This document shows, piece after piece, positions 57,895 through 64,000 of a stretch of DNA of 64,000 bases (position 1 is the first letter of the stretch; each line of letters starts with the position of its first letter). Under the pieces are notes generated by a model. The model worked only from the letters and a program-made list of their open reading frames with translations. It was not told the DNA's origin and did no database searches. Both the position numbers and the translations under genes were made by a program. Source of the stretch: Stygiolobus azoricus (GTDB lineage Archaea > Thermoproteota > Thermoprotei_A > Sulfolobales > Sulfolobaceae); NCBI RefSeq assembly GCF_009729035.1, contig NZ_CP045483.1, positions 952,001 to 1,016,000 of the forward strand, written 5' to 3'.

Positions 57895-58698
57895 ATGTGG
57901 CGGTGGAAATATTACTTTTTGTCTTTCATGGTTATTCTACTGACTGAAACACTGATATCGTTGATAGTCCCTTCAACAGTTATTAATACTTTCGCTGAAT
58001 TAGTTTTAGCGTTTTTAGTATGGTATCTACTATCTCCCTATCTAATGATATTAGCATTCAGAATTAAAGAGGTAAATGATGAAAACTTGTTAAGGCTAGC
58101 AAGCTATTCTGCCGCTCTCTTAGGTGTTAAACGTGTAAAAGTTTATGAAATTCAGTCAAATTATCTCAACGCTCTGGCTTTTGGTAACGTGTTCTTCAAC
58201 GCCGTAGCATTGACTAAACCTTTAATTGAGGGTTTAAATGACAGAGAACTAGTTGCCGTTCTAGCTCATGAGTTTGCACATATAAAGAACAAAGATACGG
58301 AGATCCAGTGGTTTTACATCCTGGCAGTTAACATTGCGTACGCTTTACTATCATTTTACGTTTTCCCCTTAGGGCTATTTGCACTCGCTTTAGGAATAAT
58401 AAGTATGTTCTATCTTCATAGATATTTGGAGAAAAAAGCTGATATCACCGCTGCAAGTACAACCCCGTGGTTGTCAGAGTACTTATCTTATGCTCTAATT
58501 AAAATCGCGTATCTCTCCACTACTCTACCGACGTCAATGCTTAAATATTTTCCCGAATTTCAGCTATTCTTCATTAAACAAAGTCTTATCGGAAGTAAGG
58601 AGAAGAAGAAATTCTTTTCCACACATCCCAGCCTAAGTGAAAGGTTAAGATATTTAGAGGACATATCGCGACGTTGGGGTAAAAGTTATTTTATATGA
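57895..58698 (+). CDS. M48 family (HtpX/Ste24-like) membrane zinc protease
   Basis: A 267-residue membrane protease. HEFAH at 125-129 is the zinc motif, with E179 in LEKKAD as third ligand. Two helices come before (residues 7-55) and two after (141-175) the motif. The C-terminal FFSTHPSLSERLRYLED is the usual M48 ending. It degrades damaged membrane proteins. Convergent with the UPF0248 gene, overlapping 13 bases. Confidence 0.9.
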   Translation: MWRWKYYFLSFMVILLTETLISLIVPSTVINTFAELVLAFLVWYLLSPYLMILAFRIKEVNDENLLRLASYSAALLGVKRVKVYEIQSNYLNALAFGNVFFNAVALTKPLIEGLNDRELVAVLAHEFAHIKNKDTEIQWFYILAVNIAYALLSFYVFPLGLFALALGIISMFYLHRYLEKKADITAASTTPWLSEYLSYALIKIAYLSTTLPTSMLKYFPEFQLFFIKQSLIGSKEKKKFFSTHPSLSERLRYLEDISRRWGKSYFI

Positions 58699-58925
58699 GC
58701 GTATCTACTCCAGTAAAGCTTACCCTCCTTTCTAATCTCTATAACCCTATGTAATGGTATGACATCTTCAGTGTCCTTTAGGTAAATGTATGTGTTGTCA
58801 ACTCTCTCTATTCTTTCAAATGGTATTTCAGAACTCCCTTTAGCCCTATCCCTTATTACTAGGATGAACTTCGACTTTTCCTCCTCGCTCCATAGTACTC
58901 TGTTTATAACGTCCCTTATTCTCAA
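58686..58925 (-). CDS. UPF0248 (DUF504/MJ1316) RNA-linked domain protein
   Basis: A 79-residue single-domain protein with the family line IRDVINRVLWSEEEKSKF, IPFERIERVD and IPLHRVIEIRKEGKLYW. The domain has been proposed to recognise RNA cyclic phosphate ends or be involved in tRNA/RNA repair; this is from family annotation, not proven. Start is TTG overlapping the stop of the NurA-like gene, so the two are coupled. Confidence 0.85.
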   Translation of the reverse strand: MRIRDVINRVLWSEEEKSKFILVIRDRAKGSSEIPFERIERVDNTYIYLKDTEDVIPLHRVIEIRKEGKLYWSRYAHIK

Positions 58926-60184
58926 GCTAGACCACTAGAGATTTCTTTACTTATGCTTATAGCTTCAAGTTTAGAATCGTGTAGGATAGTTATAAAGTCC
59001 TTTAACACGTTAAATGATATGTAGAATAGACTTTTCGCTACTCTTTTTGAGTAGTTGTCTACTACCGAGATGTATGTTGGCAATATATCGCTTGTAATGT
59101 TACTAAATATCACTCCTATAGAACTATCTAAAACCGTCTGACTCGTGCTTTCAACCCTGAAAAAGCTCTGCACTCCACTAGGTATTTTGAGAATAGCATA
59201 ATACGCATAACGTGTAGGTATGTCTTTTGGTTCCAATATTACTTGGTCAGTATCCTCTCTCTTGACGTAAATTTCGCTCTTTATCTCTAAAGGTCCTACA
59301 AGACAGAGACCTATTACGGAACTGCATTGAGTTTCTGAAATGAGTTCTAGTATTTCTGCGTCGGATAAGTCAGGAACACTGATAGATCCTATTAAATTTG
59401 CTATGCCCTTAGTCTTCTTTAGCTTTTTAGAATTCTCTAACCTCTTGACTACTCCTACTACATCTTTCCCCTTTATCAATTCCAGTCTTTCTTTAATTAG
59501 TGCTGCATACGCCCATCTGTGGGTTAATCTTCCCCAGTGCTTGATCTTGTCCTTTTCTTCTGGTATTCCGAATTGGAATGAATAGCTTAACTCAATAGGA
59601 GTAGGGAAAAGGGGACCGTCTAAGACTAGTAATTTCTCTTTTACTTGCCGTATGAGCACGTTTTCAGCCTCAAGCCTTAATTCGTCCGCAACATCGTCAA
59701 GATGATATAAGCTTTCCCTCTTAACCCCTTCTTTTGTCACCACGTCAACTTCATCTAGCGCAAACTCGTAACCTAATACATTATGAAAGGCTAAATCCGG
59801 AGAATTTAGAGAGCTCTTTAGTGTCCTAATGAGCTCGAGGTAAGACGCTATACCAAGATATCTCCCGCCTGCGTCAAATGGAAAGACTATCTTATCCCTC
59901 TCTGTAGAGTAAAGAGTGCCCCCTACAACAACAAGATCCAAGAAGGTAGTCCTAAGAATTTTACTTGAAGTATCAATTGAAGCAACTGAGCAGTCTGAAA
60001 CATTAGGAGAGAACAAGTCAACCCTCTTTATCTTGTTGTCTAATAGTTCTAAACTCTCTTTATCTCCCAGTGATATCTTAGGAGTATAACTGGGTGTCAT
60101 GTTCTTTATTTTTTCCTTGAACTTACTTACTTCAATTCCCAACCTCAGTAACTCTAATTGAATGTCAACTTCACTTTTAGACAT
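58922..60184 (-). CDS. NurA-domain nuclease
   Basis: A 420-residue NurA-family protein. The RNase H-like catalytic part has VASIDTSSKIL with D71, a Glu-rich helix (DELRLEAENVLIRQ, E170s) and LLVLDGPLFPTP with D189. The C-terminal YP..H portion of HerA-associated NurA is weakly kept (ILPTYISVVDNYSKRV). The main NurA of Sulfolobus lies with herA-mre11-rad50; none of those is here, so this appears to be a second, diverged NurA. It follows the TGT-like gene by 35 bases and overlaps UPF0248. Confidence 0.75.
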   Translation of the reverse strand: MSKSEVDIQLELLRLGIEVSKFKEKIKNMTPSYTPKISLGDKESLELLDNKIKRVDLFSPNVSDCSVASIDTSSKILRTTFLDLVVVGGTLYSTERDKIVFPFDAGGRYLGIASYLELIRTLKSSLNSPDLAFHNVLGYEFALDEVDVVTKEGVKRESLYHLDDVADELRLEAENVLIRQVKEKLLVLDGPLFPTPIELSYSFQFGIPEEKDKIKHWGRLTHRWAYAALIKERLELIKGKDVVGVVKRLENSKKLKKTKGIANLIGSISVPDLSDAEILELISETQCSSVIGLCLVGPLEIKSEIYVKREDTDQVILEPKDIPTRYAYYAILKIPSGVQSFFRVESTSQTVLDSSIGVIFSNITSDILPTYISVVDNYSKRVAKSLFYISFNVLKDFITILHDSKLEAISISKEISSGLA

Positions 60185-60219
60185 TATTTCTACTATCTCG
60201 AGTAGGTTTTTAATTAATA

Positions 60220-61122
60220 TTACGACGTGATGGTCTGAGAAGCTGAGGATAATTTAAGTTTTCCGCAAACGTCCATCTCCCTTATTTCGTTTGCACTGAG
60301 CTTTCCTATTTCTTCGCTCTTCCTTATTTCTGGTCTGCTCTCCGTATATTCGGACTTTAGAATAACCCACGCGTTTATTAGAGCTCTGTTTATCCAGTCG
60401 TCAAGGTTTATATCAAACGGGAAGTTTGTTTTTTCTAGAAATATTAACAAACTTTCCATTTCCCCGTTGTTGGCACTCCTCACGTGCCACTTTATTTTCC
60501 TACTCCCTACGTACTTTTCCCCTTTTCCGGGGATTAATACCATTCCCATAGCCCCTTTTACCCTATAAGTCGACGTATCTACACTGTCAGCGTTGTAGAA
60601 CACTCTCCTCATAAAGGGTGAACCAGCTCCCATAACGTGTAATTTCTTTACCTTATTCCTAAGGTAATGGTAAATTGCTATTACTGTAGTCCTACCAACC
60701 CCCCTATGGAGGAGGGGTGGAACTACACCACCATATGCGATGAGCTTCGGGGGATGGGAACTGTAAAAGTCTAAGGCTTTGTCAATATGATCGAAAGGGT
60801 AAGCGTGGATGACGGGGATCACATCGAGTTCAGCTTCGTAAAGTTTCAAGTAGTACTCAAAGGTCTCCTTTGCCGGTGGGTTACAAACTGGTGTAGGGAT
60901 GTCAAGAGATATAAAGTAGTCTCCTTTTACTTGTTTATACTTGTTGATTACTTCTTTCACGTCAATTTTGATCCCCTTCTTCATTATTTGATATCCTCCG
61001 CTGTCGACCCACGTTTCATTCTTCCAAGTCCTCTCAATTGTCCGTAACTGGTTAATCATAACTGGTGTACCAAGTTCCCAAATTGGAATCCTATCGTCAG
61101 GCATCCCAAGTATTACTTTCAT
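60220..61122 (-). CDS. tRNA-guanine-transglycosylase-fold protein (TGT/DpdA/ArcS-N like)
   Basis: A 300-residue TIM-barrel of the TGT type. The general-acid/base segment DSGGYQ is at 40-45, a substrate-contact FISLDIPTPV segment at 70-79, GGVVPPL near 131, and the nucleophile candidate D182 in DSVDTSTY. The Cys-x-Cys-x2-Cys...His zinc site of canonical TGT is absent. It is shorter than archaeal TGT, which has PUA domains. Similar to DpdA, which inserts 7-deazaguanines into DNA, and to the N-terminal part of ArcS. The next gene upstream has the ArcS core motif. Target, DNA or tRNA, cannot be decided. Confidence 0.8.
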   Translation of the reverse strand: MKVILGMPDDRIPIWELGTPVMINQLRTIERTWKNETWVDSGGYQIMKKGIKIDVKEVINKYKQVKGDYFISLDIPTPVCNPPAKETFEYYLKLYEAELDVIPVIHAYPFDHIDKALDFYSSHPPKLIAYGGVVPPLLHRGVGRTTVIAIYHYLRNKVKKLHVMGAGSPFMRRVFYNADSVDTSTYRVKGAMGMVLIPGKGEKYVGSRKIKWHVRSANNGEMESLLIFLEKTNFPFDINLDDWINRALINAWVILKSEYTESRPEIRKSEEIGKLSANEIREMDVCGKLKLSSASQTITS

Positions 61123-61306
61123 TAAGAGAAATAACAGTAATACCAGGTTATAAAGTACTACTGAAGGTATTATAAAACCAAATAGCTTAGTATTATTTTA
61201 AAACCTCTATACGGTAAGACGGCGTCTTAACTTTAGAAGTTTATCGGCTGAGAGTTAAATCCACTGGTATTATGATAAAACTAAACTGGGTAGTCTAACT
61301 GTCACT

Positions 61307-61852
61307 CTATTTATAATCCTCAGCTAGTTTAAGAGCCTTTAGTGCTGCCTCTTTTACACTCCTGAAGGCTAGTCTTCCGTAAGGTATTAGTTCGACCTTG
61401 ACTCCTGATAATCTTGAAGCTTCACTTAACACGTGATAGTGGTGTTTTGGTAATACTGCTATTATGTGTTTGTGATAAGGTGTGATTGCCTTTAATGCGG
61501 TAGTTAAAAGTTGGATAAATTCTTCCCTCTCCTCTTTAGTCATCTTTGAAGGAGGGTAATCGTAATCGTTAAATGGGTAGCAGTCTTCAAATTCTCTAGG
61601 CACTAATAGCATGGGTTCTGAAACGCTGTATAACTGTACTTTGTCTTTGACTATGCTTTCAGCTATTATATGTGTGGGGGAGTTATGGTAAGGTTTTTTC
61701 TCTGTGCATGGTAGGAGTAGGGCTATTTTCTTTTTTGACCTCCACTTTGTGAACAAGTAGTTATGCCATTCTACTACAGAAGGGTGTTTAAAGGGGTCAA
61801 CACCATCCTCCTTAACTACTCTCCCACGATATGTTATTGGTGGGCAAGACAC
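61307..61852 (-). CDS. ArcS core-domain (DUF5591) protein
   Basis: A 181-residue protein carrying the archaeosine-synthase core motif P-C-x3-K-P-Y-x2-S-x2-H exactly (residues 48-61). In ArcS this domain conjugates lysine onto preQ0 in tRNA before the RaSEA step that forms archaeosine. Here it is a stand-alone gene, without the PUA domain. It lies upstream of the TGT-fold gene on the same strand (184-base gap), as if full-length ArcS had been split. Start is GTG. Confidence 0.8.
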   Translation of the reverse strand: MSCPPITYRGRVVKEDGVDPFKHPSVVEWHNYLFTKWRSKKKIALLLPCTEKKPYHNSPTHIIAESIVKDKVQLYSVSEPMLLVPREFEDCYPFNDYDYPPSKMTKEEREEFIQLLTTALKAITPYHKHIIAVLPKHHYHVLSEASRLSGVKVELIPYGRLAFRSVKEAALKALKLAEDYK

Positions 61853-61890
61853 ATCCTAGTTATTGTACAAATGAGGTTAAAAATAAAAGT

Positions 61891-62304
61891 CTAGATAGAG
61901 AACATTTGGATCTCGTCAAAACTAGCACTCTCTAACAGTATCCCGGAGTGGAACTTTGCCAATAAATACCTAATAAACTCCAACGAGTCGTAAGGTATTG
62001 TAAACTCCTCTCCTCCACTAACGAAAACACTTATGGTCTTCTTTATGTGGTCTACAAAGAGAATGAAATCTCTCCAGTCCAATTTGCTGACTAACTCCCT
62101 TAGTTTCATTGTGCCTAGTAACAACGTTCCGTAATTGTCCACTAATTCTGATAGGGTGAACCCTTCTACGTCGTAAACTATCATAGGTTTTGCAAAACTT
62201 AACTCTGCATTTTCAGGGATATCCTTGTCTTTTTTGACCTCCTTAATCCTCTTACCGTCGTAAAGGAATTTCTTATCTGGGGTGATGAACACTATTATGA
62301 CCAT
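61891..62304 (-). CDS. Uncharacterised 137-residue protein upstream of the ArcS-core gene
   Basis: A small alpha/beta protein with no family I recognise (VIIVFITPDKKFLYDGKRI at the start; IYVDVEG-like and FVSGGEEFTIPYDS later). It is first in the minus-strand series that leads to the DUF5591 and TGT-fold genes, 38 bases before the former, so may belong to that unit. Confidence 0.6.
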   Translation of the reverse strand: MVIIVFITPDKKFLYDGKRIKEVKKDKDIPENAELSFAKPMIVYDVEGFTLSELVDNYGTLLLGTMKLRELVSKLDWRDFILFVDHIKKTISVFVSGGEEFTIPYDSLEFIRYLLAKFHSGILLESASFDEIQMFSI

Positions 62305-62358
62305 AGGATAACATTTTAGAAATTATGAAATTTAAGCATTACTCATGAAAAATAATGA

Positions 62359-62416
62359 ATATAGATTATCTATATATACTATTTTACTATATAATGTCTA
62401 TATAGTCATATATAGT
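62359..62416. promoter_or_regulatory. Cluster of ATATAG/CTATAT repeats upstream of the small membrane protein-ABM operon
   Basis: ATATAG (62359-62364) and CTATAT (62370-62375) are an inverted pair around ATTAT. ACTATATA (62386-62393) and TATATAGT (62399-62406) are a second, and another TATATAGT follows at 62409-62416, one helical turn later. The first pair and its flank match the palindrome at 32839-32853. Looks like a multi-site operator. Confidence 0.45.
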
Positions 62417-62529
62417 ATATATAATGAAGTGTGTAATCACAATCGCTTAATTACAAAAAAGTATAATTAAAAATGAGGTATTTTCACATACATTATTCAT
62501 TAATATCCACTGACGAATCGAGATTAGCT

Positions 62530-62736
62530 ATGAAAAAGAACTTGGCTCAGGTAATAATGTTGATCCTCTTGGTAATAGCAATAATTATTGCTGTGGATAT
62601 GTGGAGCATACCGGCTACTGGCTATTACTCTAACTTATTTGGCGTGGATCTAGGGTTGTTATTCTTAATAGCGGGTGAGGAGTTCTCGCTTTACCATTAC
62701 ATAGTTTATAAAAAGCCCGTAGAACCGGAGGAGTGA
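62530..62736 (+). CDS. Small membrane protein, 68 residues
   Basis: Two hydrophobic helices (LAQVIMLILLVIAIIIAVDM and LGLLFLIAGEEFSLYHYI). I start at ATG 62530, since AAAGTATAATTAAAA at 62459-62472 works as a TATA box with a short leader; an in-frame ATG at 62473 would add 19 residues and would overlap that box region. Followed by the ABM gene after five bases, so co-transcribed. Confidence 0.6.
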   Translation: MKKNLAQVIMLILLVIAIIIAVDMWSIPATGYYSNLFGVDLGLLFLIAGEEFSLYHYIVYKKPVEPEE

Positions 62737-62741
62737 TAAAA

Positions 62742-63038
62742 ATGATTAATGTAGGTTTTTATTATAAAGTTAAAAGTGGTCACGAGAAAGAGTTCGAAGA
62801 GACGTTTAAGCATGTTGCTGAGTACTTGAAATCTTTCCAAGGTTTCAAAGGTGCCAAGCTTTACAAGAGTGTTGACGATCCTTCTGAATACCTGATATAC
62901 AGTGAATGGAAGAGTCTTGATGCCTTTAGAAAATTCATAGAGAGTCAAGCTTATAGGGAGACTATAAATTACGGAAAGAGTATAATGGAAGGTAGGCCTC
63001 ACCACAAGGTCTTCCAAGAAGTAAATAGCTTTTTTTAA
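62742..63038 (+). CDS. Antibiotic biosynthesis monooxygenase (ABM/HemQ-like ferredoxin fold) protein
   Basis: A 98-residue dimeric alpha/beta-barrel-type protein (YYKVKSGHEKEFEETFKHV, FKGAKLYKSVDDPSEYLIYSEW, ESQAYRETINYGKSIMEG). ABM-domain members oxidise small aromatics or break down heme. A GGAGGAG ribosome site (62727-62733) points to ATG 62742; the GTG at 62733 is nine bases earlier. No cofactor is needed in the family. Downstream DNA up to 63306 has a T-rich stretch (TTTTTTTAAAAATTTTTT) that can act as terminator. Confidence 0.82.
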   Translation: MINVGFYYKVKSGHEKEFEETFKHVAEYLKSFQGFKGAKLYKSVDDPSEYLIYSEWKSLDAFRKFIESQAYRETINYGKSIMEGRPHHKVFQEVNSFF

Positions 63039-63306
63039 AAATTTTTTGAAATCTGTCTATTTTATAACTGAAGTTAGGCACTAAAATTTTTTAATGCCTT
63101 TAGTTTAAGACTTCTTTCTATCAGTTCAGTTTAATATCGTGAGTTTGTAGATCATTTGAAATTATTTTTAATTAATGATAATAAACTCTTTAGAGTTATC
63201 ATGTTACCTAGTTGAATAATTTTCATTCTTCTAACAAAAAGACTTTACGAAAATTGAAGTTATAAAAAAAGTTTACCTTGAGATAATAATTAAATCTGTG
63301 ATCTCA
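63039..63306. other. Intergenic AT-rich stretch, 268 bases
   Basis: Nothing beyond a poly-T terminator-like run at about 63030-63050 and short AT repeats; no gene supported. Confidence 0.5.
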
Positions 63307-63378
63307 TTATTTCTTTTGGCTACCAGACTGACCTGACTGACCAGATTGACCTTCTGTCTTCTTCCCTTTCTTAGCCAT
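63307..63378 (-). CDS. Very small basic Gly-Gln-Ser repeat peptide, 23 residues
   Basis: ATG at 63378 to TAA at 63307: the peptide begins MAKKGKKTE, has three GQS repeats, and ends GSQKK. It has seven Lys and no hydrophobic core, thus disordered and nucleic-acid-like in charge. Its frame contrasts with the AT-rich noncoding flanks (GC content and codons are much higher than around it), which argues for selection. From memory, similar tiny MAKKGKK-type proteins appear in Sulfolobales annotations. A TATA candidate (TATTTACG/AAATAT) lies 60-90 bases upstream. Confidence 0.5.
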   Translation of the reverse strand: MAKKGKKTEGQSGQSGQSGSQKK

Positions 63379-63756
63379 ACGGGTCTATTATATTTCTTGA
63401 TAGACAAGTTATTAAGCTAATCTACCGTTAAACTTGATAAATATTTACGCAAAATGTAACATAAATTAAAAGATATTGATGTAAATTCTATTAATTAAGA
63501 ATTAAACATTTGATGAAATATATTCCTTCAATAGATGTAAAATGTTTCCCCATCCCTTAAAATTCGAGGTAGGTGTTACCAAATCATCCCTAGTATCTAC
63601 CTTATTCTCTTATAAGAGAAACAATTTTATAAACTCTATATTTATTTTTTCTATTATTAGTATTTGGAACATATCTTTATTAGTCTAATGTTATCGTGTA
63701 TGTATTAAATATTTTCTAATTATAGTTTTTAATAATACTCAATGGATAAATAAAAT
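63379..63756. other. AT-rich intergenic region with a perfect 16-base palindrome
   Basis: TTCTCTTATAAGAGAA at 63605-63620 is a perfect palindrome; AGGTAG (about 63570) and CTACCT (about 63597) flank a possible stem. It may hold the regulatory region of the downstream gene or a short RNA. No reading frame of interest. Confidence 0.35.
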
Positions 63757-64000
63757 ATGTACGAATGCTGTAACAGAACATTTGAAACCTTAAATGAATT
63801 TAAGAAACACATCAAAAGCAGGAGGGTGCATAGTCTAACTAAGTCTAATGTTATAGATATCAACCTACCGAGGAGTATTGTTTACTCCATAATTTCGAAG
63901 AGGGATTTCTTCATGAGATTGTTAAACCTTGCTAGTTTAGATAATAATGACAAGTATCTTTTACTACTACCTACCAAAAAGTACGTCGTAGGGAGTACTT
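63757..64000 (+). CDS. Start of a zinc-finger-like protein (partial)
   Basis: Runs off the window after 81 codons. MYECCNRTFETLNEFKKHIKS and RRVH give a C2H2-like layout: Tyr, Cys-Cys, Phe at the usual place, then His-x5-His. The two Cys are adjacent rather than two apart, an unusual form. Afterwards DINLPRSIVYSIISKRDF is a new domain, unrecognised. C2H2 proteins of this kind are common in Sulfolobales and their viruses. Confidence 0.55.
   Translation, partial: MYECCNRTFETLNEFKKHIKSRRVHSLTKSNVIDINLPRSIVYSIISKRDFFMRLLNLASLDNNDKYLLLLPTKKYVVGST

Noticed and set aside
61123-61306. RNA gene between the TGT-fold and ArcS-core genes
   Set aside because: A small hairpin TAAGAC-GGC-GTCTTA exists near 61217-61231, but nothing resembling a tRNA or C/D RNA.

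Overview
The window is chromosomal DNA from a thermoacidophilic crenarchaeon of the order Sulfolobales. This rests on gene content: a Sso10a-type winged-helix protein, a short family-B polymerase of the PolB2/Dpo2 type, XPB helicase with its Bax1 nuclease, an enoyl-CoA hydratase homologue very close to the 3-hydroxypropionyl-CoA dehydratase of Metallosphaera, an orphan complex I subunit B, and N-glycosylated surface proteins. The DNA is AT-rich, several starts sit about 25 bases after a TATA box (leaderless), and internal operon genes have GGTGATC-type ribosome sites. The sequence alone does not let me name a genus or species.

Layout. 1-10 kb: carbon, heme and amino acid metabolism (dehydratase, heme farnesyltransferase, homoserine dehydrogenase), a NikR-like regulator, the TldD/TldE protease pair, a Usp protein, biotin ligase and Sua5. 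9.6-14.2 kb: a short intergenic stretch with RNA-like signals, orphan nuoB, an M20 peptidase, a ferritin-VIT1 fusion and a frameshifted secreted-protein gene. 14.2-21.5 kb: ADP-forming acyl-CoA synthetase, pyruvate kinase, large membrane proteins and a small diiron protein. 21.5 kb: a highly folded remnant of a TnpB-type transposon end. 22.4-28.1 kb: a tight ubiquitin-like modifier/HEAT-like/oxidoreductase operon and the divergent Bax1/XPB pair. 28.2-36.6 kb: a block flanked by two paralogous double-HTH regulators, one of them frameshifted. It encloses a peptide-type ABC transporter whose two ATPases have both lost their catalytic motifs, plus MFS and DMT exporters. 36.7-50 kb: M32 carboxypeptidase, a giant RND/MMPL protein, a UbiB kinase-like protein, Hsp20, a glycosylated surface protein and LutA/LutB-like Fe-S proteins. 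50-53 kb: a damage-response-like locus with a P-loop-less RecA-fold protein divergent from PolB2, sharing a palindrome that carries ANTTTC hexamers, with a box C/D sRNA candidate at the polB2 3' end. 53-58 kb: AT-rich DNA, an acyl-CoA dehydrogenase and two unknown proteins. 58-62.3 kb: a minus-strand cluster with an M48 protease facing it, holding a UPF0248 protein, a NurA-domain nuclease, a TGT-fold protein and an ArcS-core (DUF5591) protein. 62.3-64 kb: a small membrane protein plus ABM monooxygenase behind repeated ATATAG/CTATAT elements, a tiny basic peptide gene, and the start of a zinc-finger-like gene.

The three places most worth study are: (1) the ABC transporter operon with two degenerate ATPases; (2) the TGT-like/DUF5591/NurA/UPF0248 cluster, which looks like a split archaeosine synthase or a separate 7-deazapurine module next to a nuclease; and (3) the transposon-derived RNA-like element near 21.6 kb. 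Two genes are broken by single-base shifts in T/A homopolymers, so sequencing error must be excluded before calling them pseudogenes.
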